A stretch of 53,231 nt of DNA from an uncultured Collinsella sp. GTDB lineage: Bacteria; Actinomycetota; Coriobacteriia; Coriobacteriales; Coriobacteriaceae. A program made the position numbers and the translations under genes. Location: assembly GCA_900542825.1 (NCBI GenBank), contig UQOY01000013.1:1-53231 (forward strand), in the 5' to 3' direction. How positions within the stretch are numbered: the stretch's first letter is position 1; each line of letters opens with the position of its first letter. Below, one piece after another: positions 1 through 8,846 of this stretch. The notes below the pieces were generated by a model. The model was not told the DNA's origin and made no database searches. It saw only the letters and a list, made by a program, of their open reading frames with translations.

Positions 1-9
1 TATACTCAT

Positions 10-79
10 GGAAAACCTCCCATTTCCCGATGTCCAAGAAATGGGAGGCAGTTCACTGTCCCCTTTGTGGTGGTTTTCC
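10..79. repeat. composite inverted repeat at window start
   Basis: An outer 8-bp pair, GGAAAACC (10-17) and GGTTTTCC (72-79), encloses an inner 11-bp pair, CCTCCCATTTC (16-26) and GAAATGGGAGG (38-48). The arms overlap by two bases, so the two helices cannot form fully at once. The segment at 58-64 reads GGGGACA on the minus strand, the motif found in the loops of other hairpins in this window. Whether it is a REP-like element or a terminator for a gene left of the window cannot be told. Confidence 0.5.
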
Positions 80-261
80 GTTGCAGGTTTACCAGGGCTA
101 ACTTATGGAGAAACTATGGCGGCGCATATTGACGCTACAAAGTAAACCACGGTGAACTATATTAAATTCAGCAACGGAGCAGGCCATAGGCGATGAAAAA
201 GCCTGCCCTGTTGAGTTTGATTCGCATTCCTCCCCTCTGTGCGATTCAACGGTGTACTTTG
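80..261. other. intergenic, nothing recognised
   Basis: No gene is supported between the window-start hairpin and the palindrome at 262. Open frames here are short and lack ribosome binding sites. Confidence 0.5.
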
Positions 262-303
262 GGAACAGGCCCGCCGGCAATTGGCTGCCGGCGGGCCTGT
301 TCC
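262..303. terminator. strong GC-rich palindrome, terminator-like
   Basis: Perfect 18-bp inverted repeat (262-279 and 286-303) with a 6-nt loop; the arms begin GGAACAGGCCCGCC. Neither flank has a long T tract (plus side reads TGTTTAT), so it is only a candidate bidirectional terminator. Confidence 0.5.
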
Positions 304-350
304 TGTTTATCGGGGGAGTGCGATGGGCGGAGCCGAGCCGGTTGGGCACC

Positions 351-380
351 AAAAAAGGCGGACGCCGTGGCGCCCGTCCT
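351..380 (-). terminator. trpS rho-independent terminator
   Basis: On the minus strand, 34 nt after the trpS stop, an imperfect GC hairpin (GGACG pairing with CGTCC) is followed by GCC and six T residues (356-351). Position and T tract fit an intrinsic terminator for trpS. Confidence 0.55.
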
Positions 381-413
381 AAAGCAATCGAAAGTTCTAG
401 CCAGCAGATCGGT

Positions 414-1463
414 CTAGTACACCATGCCCATGGCGTCCCGAACCTCGGCCAGGGTCTGCTCGGCGATCTCGTTGGCGCGACGGTTGCCCTCGTGCAGGAC
501 GTCCTTCACATAGTCCAGATCGTTCTCGTAGCGCTGGCGACGCTCGCGGATCGGCGCGAAGTACTCGTTGACGGCCTCTGTCACGTACTTCTTGAGCTGG
601 CCGGAGCCGCCCATGCCAATCTCCTCGGCAATCTCGACTTCGGAACGGCCGGTGCAGATGGCGGCGGTCGAAAGCAGGCCGGACACACCGGGGCGGTTCT
701 CGGGGTCGAACGTGATCATGCGCTCGGAGTCGGTCTGGCTCTTCTTGATGCGCTTGGCCGTCTCTTCGGCGGTCATCGAAATGTTGATGGCGTTGCCGTA
801 GCTCTTGCTCATCTTGCGACCGTCCAGGCCGGGCAGCAGCGGGGTCTCGGACAGCAGTGCGTCGACCTCGGGGAACACCTTGCCGTAGCGGTTGTTAAAG
901 CGGCGGGCGATGGTGCGGGTGAGCTCGATGTGCGGCAGCTGGTCGCGTCCGACGGGCACCACATTGCCCTTGCAGAACAGGATGTCGCAGGCCTGGTGCA
1001 CCGGGTAGGTGAGCAGAAGGCCGGTGAGCTCGTGGCCCGAGGCCTCCATCTCGGCCTTGACGGTGGGGTTGCGCGCCAGCTCGGCCTCGGAGACCAGCGA
1101 CAGGAACGGCAGCATGAGCTGGTTGGCGGCGGGCACGGCGGAGTGCGCGTAGATCATGGTCTTGTCGGGGTCGATGCCGCAGGCAAGGTAGTCCATGACC
1201 ATGTTGTACACGTTGTCCTGGATGTGCTCGGTGGTGTCGCGGTCGGTGATGACCTGGTAGTCGGCGATGAGCACGTTGGTCTTGGCGCCCATGTTCTGCA
1301 GCTCCACGCGGCCCTTGAGGGTGCCAAAGTAGTGGCCCAGGTGCAGGCGGCCGGTGGGACGGTCGCCGGTAAGCATGGTGAACTTCTCGGGCGTCTTGGC
1401 CAGACCCTCGCGAATGGCGTTGCTCTTTTGCAGCGCGACTTCGTAGCTGTTCTCGTTTGGCAT
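414..1463 (-). CDS. trpS: tryptophanyl-tRNA synthetase
   Basis: Class I aminoacyl-tRNA synthetase charging tRNA-Trp with tryptophan in the cytoplasm. The 349-residue product has the HIGH-type motif HLGH at 41-44 and a perfect KMSKS at 217-221, preceded by PGLDGR as usual in TrpRS. Length is normal for a bacterial TrpRS (about 330-350). The ATG at 1463 is chosen because AGGAG lies 6 nt upstream; a longer in-frame extension to 1604 is Arg/Pro-rich and unlike the family. A hairpin with a T tract follows the stop. It is transcribed in the same direction as the upstream phosphoglycosyl transferase, but the gap of about 156 nt suggests its own promoter. Identification is secure. Confidence 0.97.
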   Translation of the reverse strand: MPNENSYEVALQKSNAIREGLAKTPEKFTMLTGDRPTGRLHLGHYFGTLKGRVELQNMGAKTNVLIADYQVITDRDTTEHIQDNVYNMVMDYLACGIDPDKTMIYAHSAVPAANQLMLPFLSLVSEAELARNPTVKAEMEASGHELTGLLLTYPVHQACDILFCKGNVVPVGRDQLPHIELTRTIARRFNNRYGKVFPEVDALLSETPLLPGLDGRKMSKSYGNAINISMTAEETAKRIKKSQTDSERMITFDPENRPGVSGLLSTAAICTGRSEVEIAEEIGMGGSGQLKKYVTEAVNEYFAPIRERRQRYENDLDYVKDVLHEGNRRANEIAEQTLAEVRDAMGMVY

Positions 1464-1619
1464 GATTGCTCCTAACGTATGTTCATGGGTCAAGATGATA
1501 ACGCGTTTATTACAGGGGCGAGGCGTAAGTAAGCGAGGGGCGGGAGAGGGGCGGCTTGTGCGATGGGTGTCGGGCTGCGCTTGACCATCGGCGCCGGGGC
1601 ACATCCTCGGCAGCTTACC

Positions 1620-2867
1620 CTAGAGCTTGTGGTGGCGCTCTTCTTTGCGTTCCTCGGCTGCCTGCTCCTCCTGTTTAAAGGCGGGATCGTCGGGGGTTAC
1701 CAGCTCGTCCTCGTGCGTGCGCTTGTTGTAATGGTGGCGCAGCACGGGCTCAAACAGATGAAGGTGCTTGGCGAAGGCAGCCGAGCCAATGGCGAGCACG
1801 GTAAAGATGAGCACGCGCATGGGGACCTCGACCTGATTGATGGCGGCGGCGCCGGCCGAAAGCATGATGCACCAGGCGTAGATGAGCAGTACGGCCTGCT
1901 TTTGGTTGTAGCCCTCTTGAATGAGGCGGTGGTGGATGTGGCCCTTGTCGGCCTGCCCGATGCTAATGTGGGCGCGCTTGCGGCGAACGATAGCGCTGAA
2001 CGTATCGATGATGGGCACGCCGGCCACGATGAGCGGGATGATGAGCGAGGTGAGTGCGGCGGTGCGGCTCACGTTGAGCAGCGAGATGGAACCTAACGCA
2101 AAGCCCAGAAGCAGCGACCCCGAGTCGCCCAAGAAGATGCTCGCGGGGTTGAAGTTATAGCGCAAAAAGGCGAGGCACGAGCCAAAGAGTGCAATGGAGA
2201 GCGCGGCGGCGTCGATGCGGCCCGAGAGCACGGCGACCGAAAACATGGTGAACGACGCGATGCCGCAGATACCCGTGGCCAGACCGTCGAGGCCGTCGAT
2301 AAGGTTGATGATGTTGGTGAACGCCACCAGGTAGACAATGGTGATGGGGTAGGCGAGCCAGCCGAGCATGATCTCGCCGGGAGCAAACGGGTTGACGATG
2401 ACGCCGATGCGCAGGCCGCCCAAGCAGGCGATGAACGCGGCGAGGACCTGGCCGGCCAGCTTTTGCTTGGGCTTGAGCTGGAAGACGTCGTCGATTGCGC
2501 CGGTCGCAAAGATGACGGTAAAAGAAAGCGCAAGTATGGGGTAGCTGATGTGCAGACGGGGGTGGGGCACCAAAACGGGCGGCCAGCCCAGATACCAGGT
2601 GCCTAGAATCTGCACGATGCAAGCGACGACGAGGCCTAAAAAGACCGCCGTGCCGCCCATGCGCGGGATGGGCTTAGTGTTGATACGGCGCTTGGAAGGA
2701 TAGTCGACAGCGTCGAGCTTGATTGCCAGGCGCTTGACCAGGGGCACCGTAAGGAAGGTCGTGATAAAAGCCGCGACCGCCACGCATAGGTACGGTATGA
2801 AGCTCGTGGAGGAAGCCATGAATCGATAAACCGCCAAGCGTCGAAGGAAAAGGTCAAAGGATGCCAT
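1620..2867 (-). CDS. WecA/TagO-type undecaprenyl-phosphate GlcNAc-1-phosphate transferase
   Basis: Polytopic membrane enzyme of the MraY/WecA/TagO family, which moves a sugar-1-phosphate from a UDP-sugar to undecaprenyl phosphate to start a cell-envelope glycan. Numbering from 2867: AIDD at 124-127, NLIDGLDGLA at 188-197, FLGDSG at 245-250 and the HIHH cytoplasmic loop at 310-313. HIHH separates WecA/TagO from MraY. About ten hydrophobic segments are followed by a charged C-terminal tail. The start is uncertain: ATG 2867 and ATG 2819 (beginning MASSTS, just before the first membrane segment) both lack a strong ribosome binding site. Donor sugar and product glycan cannot be read from sequence; the surface-glycan genes at 44-50 kb are possible users. 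Confidence 0.9.
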   Translation of the reverse strand: MASFDLFLRRLAVYRFMASSTSFIPYLCVAVAAFITTFLTVPLVKRLAIKLDAVDYPSKRRINTKPIPRMGGTAVFLGLVVACIVQILGTWYLGWPPVLVPHPRLHISYPILALSFTVIFATGAIDDVFQLKPKQKLAGQVLAAFIACLGGLRIGVIVNPFAPGEIMLGWLAYPITIVYLVAFTNIINLIDGLDGLATGICGIASFTMFSVAVLSGRIDAAALSIALFGSCLAFLRYNFNPASIFLGDSGSLLLGFALGSISLLNVSRTAALTSLIIPLIVAGVPIIDTFSAIVRRKRAHISIGQADKGHIHHRLIQEGYNQKQAVLLIYAWCIMLSAGAAAINQVEVPMRVLIFTVLAIGSAAFAKHLHLFEPVLRHHYNKRTHEDELVTPDDPAFKQEEQAAEERKEERHHKL

Positions 2868-3346
2868 GCCGCAAAGGGTATAGCTGACCCATGATACTCG
2901 ACCAAGGAGGGTGTGAGGAATTGCACGGGGCGATAATCACGCGCTTACCAGATATTCGAGTGATAGTGAGGCTCTACCTGGTGCCTTTTGGGGATCTGGG
3001 CGGGATTTGCAATGGCGATTTTCGGCAGAAGAAAACCGCCCCCCACGTTACGAAAATGAACCCACCTAAAACAGGTGGGTGCCCTCATCGACTGTTCCAG
3101 CGTCCTTAACAACGAAGGATACCTGTACTAGGTACGACTGTGTGGGCTCCCTAAATAAACGCGACGGTTCACCCAGTTGCTCCGCGGGGGGCGGAATACC
3201 TACATCATAAAGCGGCACTTTATCGATTCCAGTCTTGACATTACAAAAATCGTGTCGGACGATTACGGCGCCTTGGGCTCGAGCCGTTTGTGCAGTTGGT
3301 CCCTTTGCGTTTGAGCTGCTGAATCGTTGTTTTGGAGCATGTTTTT
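2868..3346. other. intergenic region with consecutive small hairpins
   Basis: No gene supported. Three hairpins follow each other: ACCCACCT/AGGTGGGT (3060-3067, 3073-3080), TCCTT/AAGGA (3102-3106, 3114-3118) and TACCT/AGGTA (3120-3124, 3130-3134), followed by a GC-rich stretch around 3180-3195. This could be a structured leader or small RNA, but I could not match it to a known family (6S, SRP, tmRNA, T-box). Confidence 0.4.
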
Positions 3347-4285
3347 ATGCCGACGTCGTTGACCGAACTTTTTTCGCCCGCCTGCCATTTGTGTCCGCGC
3401 CGTTGTGGTGCGGCGCGCGATGAGGGCGCGCACGGCGTATGCGGTGCCGATGGCACGCTCAAGGTGGCCCGCGCGGCGCTTCATATGTGGGAGGAGCCGC
3501 CTATCTCGGGCGAGGCCGGTTCGGGCACGATCTTCTTTAGCGGCTGCTCGCTCAAATGCGTCTATTGCCAGAACCACGAGATCTCGACGGGCAATTTTGG
3601 GCTTGAGATTTCGCCCGAGCGCCTGGTCGAGATTATGTTGGAGCTGCAGGACCAGGGTGCGAACAATATTAACCTGGTGACGGCGACACACTACGCGCAC
3701 CTGCTGCCGGCTGCGATTGCCGCGGCACGGGCGCGCGGGCTGGTCATCCCCATCGTCTACAACACGAGCGGTTATGAGCGCGCGAGTGCCGTGGCGGCGC
3801 TCGGCGATCTGGTCGATGTGTGGCTTACCGACTTTAAATATGCCGATGCGGGGCTTGCGGAGTCGCTCTCCCACATTAAGAACTACCCGCGTGTGGCCGT
3901 GTCGGGTTTAGCGCAAATGGCGCGCGAGATCGAGCGCCGCGGGGGAGTGCTGGTGGACGAGGACGGGCTCATGAAGCGCGGCATGATTGTGCGCCACCTG
4001 GTGTTGCCGGGACATGCAGACGATTCGTGCCGTGTGCTGGACCTGGTGTGGCAGACGGTGGGTGATGTGCCGATCTCGGTCATGAACCAGTACACGCCCA
4101 ATGCGCTCATGCGCGAGCAGGGCGGCGACCTGGCGCGTGCCGTGACGCGCGAGGAGTACGAGCAGGTGCTCGACCATGCCGACGACCTGGGCTTTACGAC
4201 GATGTTTTGGCAAGAGGGCGGCGCGGTAGACGAAAGCTTCACCCCGGCCTTCGACACCACCGGTGTCCTCACCAGCGCAAAGTAG
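3347..4285 (+). CDS. radical SAM protein, PflX-like (COG1313 type)
   Basis: Radical S-adenosylmethionine protein related to pyruvate formate-lyase activating enzymes. Residues C67, C71 and C74 form the CxxxCxxC motif (CSLKCVYC) that binds the 4Fe-4S cluster. An N-terminal Cys set (C13, C16, C20, C32; CHLCPRRC then GVCG) is typical of the PflX/COG1313 subgroup rather than PflA itself. At 312 residues it is normal for that group, whose substrate is generally unknown. ATG 3347 is preferred over a TTG at 3332 because GGAG lies 9 nt before it. It appears monocistronic, with no pyruvate formate-lyase gene beside it; the role of activating a glycyl-radical or other enzyme is inference. Confidence 0.85.
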   Translation: MPTSLTELFSPACHLCPRRCGAARDEGAHGVCGADGTLKVARAALHMWEEPPISGEAGSGTIFFSGCSLKCVYCQNHEISTGNFGLEISPERLVEIMLELQDQGANNINLVTATHYAHLLPAAIAAARARGLVIPIVYNTSGYERASAVAALGDLVDVWLTDFKYADAGLAESLSHIKNYPRVAVSGLAQMAREIERRGGVLVDEDGLMKRGMIVRHLVLPGHADDSCRVLDLVWQTVGDVPISVMNQYTPNALMREQGGDLARAVTREEYEQVLDHADDLGFTTMFWQEGGAVDESFTPAFDTTGVLTSAK

Positions 4286-4295
4286 TGCGCACGCG

Positions 4296-4378
4296 GATGA
4301 TTTTTTGGGACGGGGATTAAAAAATCATCGAGAGGATTGCTTGCTCGAAAGGTAGTCAAAATAGCCCCGTCCCAAAAA
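4296..4378. repeat. GGGAC-loop hairpin with an alternative partner
   Basis: GATGATTTTTT (4296-4306) and AAAAAATCATC (4319-4329) form a perfect 11-bp stem around a 12-nt loop containing GGGACGGGG. A second segment, CCCCGTCCCAAAAA (4365-4378), is a perfect 14-nt complement of TTTTTGGGACGGGG (4302-4315), so two mutually exclusive structures are possible. It lies 10 nt after the radical SAM stop and may terminate it. Confidence 0.6.
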
Positions 4379-4394
4379 GACTGGTTATTGGGCG

Positions 4395-4422
4395 TTGACA
4401 GTTGGCGAGCCGTAGGTAAAAT
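4395..4422 (+). promoter_or_regulatory. promoter of tRNA-Ala
   Basis: Consensus -35 TTGACA (4395-4400) and -10 TAAAAT (4417-4422) with 16-nt spacing; the tRNA begins 13 nt after the -10. Confidence 0.75.
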
Positions 4423-4435
4423 ATCAACTTGTCCT

Positions 4436-4508
4436 GGGGACGTAGCTCAGTTGGGAGAGCGCTGCCGTCGCATGGCAGAGGCCGAGGGTTCGACTCCCTT
4501 CGTCTCCA
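4436..4508 (+). tRNA. tRNA-Ala (anticodon CGC)
   Basis: Full cloverleaf: acceptor GGGGACG/CGTCTCC with one G-T pair, D stem GCTC/GAGC, anticodon stem CTGCC/GGCAG with loop GTCGCAT (anticodon CGC, reading GCG), T stem beginning GAGGG with TTCGACT loop, discriminator A. CCA is not encoded. A consensus promoter precedes it and a terminator follows. Confidence 0.95.
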
Positions 4509-4524
4509 CCCTTGGATTTGATAA

Positions 4525-4553
4525 GCCGCTGACATTGTGTCGGCGGCTTTTTT
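4525..4553 (+). terminator. terminator of tRNA-Ala
   Basis: Stem GCCGCTGAC/GTCGGCGGC (one T-G pair), 5-nt loop, then six T. Confidence 0.85.
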
Positions 4554-4806
4554 GTACTGTTACGCAGCTTGTGTTGCTTCAGCCGCCTCAGTTCTACGCG
4601 TGTCGCTTTAATCTGTAGCTCAACATCTATTTGCTTTGCAGCGGTAATCTGCGGTTTATGTTGCTTGGAAACCCTTCGCCTATATTTGGCCACCGTTCAT
4701 TTTGTTGCTCAACAAATAGTGGTAATGGCGGGGTTATTTTAGAGGCAAAAGATTATTAAGCCCCGGCGCTTTAATGCACCTCGGATGCGTATGGAGGATG
4801 GTCAGC

Positions 4807-7800
4807 GTGGCTGAATCCAAGCTTTCTGAAATCTTTATTCGTCGTGTTGACGAGATTGCGGCTCAGCTAGATAGCACTAAGTCTGCAGTATTCTTTCAGG
4901 GCCTTACGCCGTACATGTTGCGCGAACTTGCGGGGCATCCTTCTGCCGTATGGGGGCTTGCCGATGCCATCGATTCCAATGGATGCTTGGGCTTGGATTT
5001 ACTTGCTCAGCTCAAAAAGAGCGCCTTTGGATGCCTGATGAATGAAGATGGACCCGTCCTTCTGCCATACGAAGTTTTGATTGACCTGCGCGGCGCTGTC
5101 GGCGAATTGTATGAGGGCAACATTGTAGTTGTTCGCAACAACCTGTTTGATGACATGGGGGAGTATCCTTCGCCGGCTTCAGCTGAGGCACTCGGCGAGG
5201 CTGCTCGCGAATTGGACGGGTCACCCAAGGGCGCCACTGCCGACAAGTACTATGCAAGTGTTCGACGGGTAGGTGATGGCTATCTGACGATGCCGGTGAC
5301 GGTGGACGATGCCATTTCGCTCTCTTATATTGACTTGTTCGAAGTGCCCCACACCATGCCACAATTTGATGCCTCTGCTACGGGTGCCCGGGTTGTTGTT
5401 CCCGGCGATGAGTATGCTGCATGCCGTTTGGCCCTGTGTGATGGTAATGCACAGCCTGTTAGTTTTATTGTTGATGACCAGTTGTTTGATGTTCGAGAGC
5501 AGTCGGAGAGACTCGTAACGCTTGTCCATACGGCTTCTCTTCTGTCCGCACTTGATGTTCCCTTCGCCATTGTTGCTCAAAAACCGCAGCAAGAGTCCGA
5601 AGTTCCCAACGGCAATCGACTCCTTCCGATTCTTAAACGCTACTGGGGAGATGGGGCGGACTTCCGCGAGTTAAAAATTTATAAGGACCCCTCGAGGGGC
5701 AAGGAGATGCAGGTCGTCTCTCAGGGCGAAATAGCGTCTTTTGCCGTCGAGCAAGCTGAGCGGGCTCAGAGGGGGGAGGATGGTTTCTCGAACATCTTTG
5801 TGACGGCGCCTACCGGTGCGGGTAAATCTTTGCTGTTCCAGTTGCCTGCCTTGTATCTCGCCTTGGAATACAACCTTTTGACGCTCGTGATAGAGCCACT
5901 CAAGTCGCTTATGCACGATCAGGTCGCTGGGCTTAAGGCTCGTGGGGTCAAAGACGTTATTGCCCTTAATTCCGATATCTCTTACCAGCAGCGCCTGGAG
6001 GGATATCGCAAGATTGCCGATGGTTCGGTATCGATTGTCTACCTCGCTCCCGAGCTTCTGCTGGAGTCTTCGATTGACACCATTTTGAATGGTCGCCGTT
6101 TGGGCTTGGTCGTTGTTGACGAGGTGCATACGGTATCTTCTTGGGGTAGGGAGTTTCGGCCTGATTATTGGTATCTGGGCTCTTACCTTAAGAGGCTCAG
6201 GGCCAATGGAGGATCGTTTCCAATCTTTTGCCTTACCGCCACCGCCGTTTATGGTGGCAAGGACGATATGGTCGCCGGTACGTTGCGCGATCTTGAGCTG
6301 GACAATTGCAAACTGTATATCGGTAGCCCTCGACGCGATGATATCGATTTCGATATCCGCTGTCTCGATAAGGCCGACCATCCCGGTTTGATCGAGGACG
6401 TTAAACGCGATCTTGCCATCGACTGGATTTGTAACGCGGTCGCGCAAAACGACCATGCGCTGGTGTACTGCCCTTATAGAACTCAGGTTGCCCAAATCGT
6501 TGAGAACCAGCCGTGCGGTAGTAAGGTTCTCGGTTTTCACGCTGGGTACGAAAGGGATTACAAGAAGTACGTTAGCGAGGCGTTTTCTTCGGGTGAGTGT
6601 CGCGTGATGGTCGCAACCAAGGCGTTTGGCATGGGTGTTGACATTAGCGACATTAACGCCGTCTACCACTATGCCCCAACAGGCAACCTTTCAGATTACG
6701 TGCAAGAGATTGGTCGAGGAGCACGCAAGAAAGGGCTTCGCGCCGTGGCGACAGTTGATTTCTTTGCTCAAGACGTGCGTTATGCTCGACAGTTGTATTC
6801 GCTTTCCGGCTTTTATCAGTGGCAGCTCAAAGAAATCATGGCAAAGCTCTACAGGATGTACACCAGTAAGCCTGTCTGCAAACGCACTGAGAATATGCTG
6901 GTTTCGCCGGACTCTTTTTCTTATCTGTTTGCCAGGGAGTCTGACCGTACTAAGAAAACCAACTTGGTTAAGTCGGCTTTGATGATGGTCGCGCGCGATC
7001 TGGAAGATCGGTTTAACTACCCCGTGATTATCGTTAAACCGAAGCCTTCGTATACAACACAATACGTTTGCATTAACAAAGACCAAGAGGAGTATTTCCT
7101 CCGTCGGTACGGTCGATATGTCGAACTTTTGACAAAGGGGAATGCGCGAGTTGAAAAGCATGAGGGACAGGGTGATGTTCAGGTTCGCGATATGGGCGGA
7201 ATCTACTGCCTCCAGGCATCGAAAATGTGGGAAGACAGGTTTCCCAATTTAACGTTCGCCGATTTTAAGCGTCGTTTATTTGGTGGTGAGATTTGTAGCG
7301 ACAGCGACTCTCCGGCAGTGTCTTGCCGTCGAATTCTCGACATTGAATATCGACAGACATTTAGCTCCGTTGAGAATAAGTTCCGTAAGTATCTCGATGC
7401 AATTAAAGCTGCGCTTGAGGAGCTTATGCTCGAAGGGCGTTTTACCAAGGATGACTTCGCAAAGGCATTGCGCACACAGCTGGGGGTGACAAAGCTGCCG
7501 TTTGATGTACGACTTCTGTTTGAGGCGCTGCTTCGCCCAACGTCAAGCGGTTACAGCACGCTTGGTGATATGTCATTCAAGTGCATTGTCCGCATAGCGA
7601 ATCAAAAGCATCTTGTGCAACGCAACACGCAATACAAAGTGAATCGCCAGCACCTCGAGAGCTCCATGAGATGTCTGTCCGACGCCCTGCCCAAGTTGGC
7701 TCCGAAGGAAGGGGGCTCGGGCAAGCATCGTCGACTCTTCCTGGATACGAATGGTCCCAATGTCCGCCTCTCGTTTGCTGAGGTTCTGCAGGCTTTAAAC

Positions 7801-8667
7801 CTTGCAAGTTATGAGATTCGTGGCGGCGAGAATCCGGAAATTTCCGTTTGGGTTAAAGACGCGGATAAGCTGAAATCGCTTTCGATGGACGCGCGCTACA
7901 GCAATCAGGTGCTTCGCGAGCAGGATGCGCGCCACGATTATTCTGCGCGTGTGATGAAGCGCTTCTTTGAGGTTAAGTTGTCCAATGAAGCTCGCTGGGA
8001 TCTTATCGAGGACTACTTCTTGGGTAACGACGATCAAGTTGCCGCGGTGTTGGGTATTTCTGACGTATCTGCATTAGATGCTGGGGGCCTGTTTGGTCGC
8101 GAGGCAGATGATTTTAGTGATGCATCGTCAGACCCAGCGTCGGGGAATAGTTCCGAGTCCTCTAGCATAATGGCTGGCTTGCGTGCGCTACGCGAGATGC
8201 GCAACAAGACCACGCCGCTTGCTCCTCAGCAAAAGGGAACGCTGACGGGAGATTTCTCCGAGGATAATGGACGTGCGCAGTCAGGGTCTCCGCGCGTAAA
8301 AATTGTTCCTCCTGTTGCGATTGTTGACGAGGGCGATTCCTTTGAAGGCTGTCCTCCGTTTAAGGTGTGGAATAAAGTCCGCGGCGATGTGACAACGACC
8401 GATGCTCTGAATGAGGCTACGGAGCTCAAGAGGGAAATCGGTAGAGTTGGTTACGAGACTCCTTTGTATCGCCCGACGCTTAAGGTCGAGAAGACCGGGG
8501 ATGAGCTTCATCCGCTTTTGGCTTGGGAGATTGCCAACGTAATGCTTTTTGATGCGGCTCAAGTTGACGAGTTTGCTCTTGTGCAAGGTGTTGCTGGCTG
8601 GACCGCGTATCTGTTGGGACGTGGTACGGCAGCTAAGGAGTTAAAGCGAATGGTGAAAATAAAGTAG
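4807..8667 (+). CDS. large RecQ-like DEAH-family helicase, possible defence protein
   Basis: A 1286-residue ATP-dependent superfamily 2 helicase. After about 330 residues of unrecognised N-terminal region come Walker A TAPTGAGKS (about 333-341), DEVH Walker B (about 438), a motif close to RecQ's SQWGHDFRPEY (here SSWGREFRPDY), motif III LTATA (about 475) and motif VI QEIGRGARKK (about 632). Some 650 C-terminal residues are not recognised; a Ser/Asp-rich linker lies near 1110-1130. I see no RecQ zinc or HRDC signature. GTG 4807 is chosen because GGAGG ends 9 nt before it; ATG 4798 touches that site, and ATG 4774 is a further option. Codon use and GC look clearly lower than the neighbours, and it sits beside a tRNA, which suggests acquisition. 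Likely DNA unwinding in repair or phage defence; no partner gene is adjacent. Confidence 0.8.
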   Translation: MAESKLSEIFIRRVDEIAAQLDSTKSAVFFQGLTPYMLRELAGHPSAVWGLADAIDSNGCLGLDLLAQLKKSAFGCLMNEDGPVLLPYEVLIDLRGAVGELYEGNIVVVRNNLFDDMGEYPSPASAEALGEAARELDGSPKGATADKYYASVRRVGDGYLTMPVTVDDAISLSYIDLFEVPHTMPQFDASATGARVVVPGDEYAACRLALCDGNAQPVSFIVDDQLFDVREQSERLVTLVHTASLLSALDVPFAIVAQKPQQESEVPNGNRLLPILKRYWGDGADFRELKIYKDPSRGKEMQVVSQGEIASFAVEQAERAQRGEDGFSNIFVTAPTGAGKSLLFQLPALYLALEYNLLTLVIEPLKSLMHDQVAGLKARGVKDVIALNSDISYQQRLEGYRKIADGSVSIVYLAPELLLESSIDTILNGRRLGLVVVDEVHTVSSWGREFRPDYWYLGSYLKRLRANGGSFPIFCLTATAVYGGKDDMVAGTLRDLELDNCKLYIGSPRRDDIDFDIRCLDKADHPGLIEDVKRDLAIDWICNAVAQNDHALVYCPYRTQVAQIVENQPCGSKVLGFHAGYERDYKKYVSEAFSSGECRVMVATKAFGMGVDISDINAVYHYAPTGNLSDYVQEIGRGARKKGLRAVATVDFFAQDVRYARQLYSLSGFYQWQLKEIMAKLYRMYTSKPVCKRTENMLVSPDSFSYLFARESDRTKKTNLVKSALMMVARDLEDRFNYPVIIVKPKPSYTTQYVCINKDQEEYFLRRYGRYVELLTKGNARVEKHEGQGDVQVRDMGGIYCLQASKMWEDRFPNLTFADFKRRLFGGEICSDSDSPAVSCRRILDIEYRQTFSSVENKFRKYLDAIKAALEELMLEGRFTKDDFAKALRTQLGVTKLPFDVRLLFEALLRPTSSGYSTLGDMSFKCIVRIANQKHLVQRNTQYKVNRQHLESSMRCLSDALPKLAPKEGGSGKHRRLFLDTNGPNVRLSFAEVLQALNLASYEIRGGENPEISVWVKDADKLKSLSMDARYSNQVLREQDARHDYSARVMKRFFEVKLSNEARWDLIEDYFLGNDDQVAAVLGISDVSALDAGGLFGREADDFSDASSDPASGNSSESSSIMAGLRALREMRNKTTPLAPQQKGTLTGDFSEDNGRAQSGSPRVKIVPPVAIVDEGDSFEGCPPFKVWNKVRGDVTTTDALNEATELKREIGRVGYETPLYRPTLKVEKTGDELHPLLAWEIANVMLFDAAQVDEFALVQGVAGWTAYLLGRGTAAKELKRMVKIK

Positions 8668-8806
8668 GGGGGTACTTAACTTGATAACGTTCCGCTGTGA
8701 GCCGGGTTCTTGGTTGAGCAGCAACGGCCGCAACGGCGCTTGGATTGGGTCGAGTGTCGCAAACGCTTCCGCTGGCAAACGGGTATACTCGTGTGAGCAA
8801 ATTATC

Positions 8807-8829
8807 GGGGCGCCTTGGGCGCCCCTTTT
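8807..8829 (+). terminator. hairpin with T tract in the leader of the next gene
   Basis: GGGGCGCC TTG GGCGCCCC then TTTT, ending 17 nt before the ATG at 8847. A TATACT (8784-8789) just upstream resembles a -10 box without a clear -35. It could terminate the helicase transcript, or attenuate if that promoter is real. Confidence 0.6.
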
Positions 8830-8846
8830 ACGAGAAGGGCTGCACC

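Noticed and set aside
252..1475. Long open frame on the plus strand opposite trpS
   Set aside because: It mirrors trpS, has no ribosome binding site and gives a Gly/Val/His-rich product typical of the antisense of GC-rich genes.
3060..3080. IS200/IS605-type element end
   Set aside because: Only one short hairpin is seen, with no transposase or second end nearby.
3060..3190. 6S, SRP or tmRNA
   Set aside because: Key conserved sequences of each (open bubble of 6S, GGAAGCAGC-type SRP loop, tmRNA tag and tRNA-like ends) are not present.
8668..8846. Second copy of the tRNA-Ala 3' end marking the far edge of a helicase island
   Set aside because: No stretch after the helicase matches the tRNA end.
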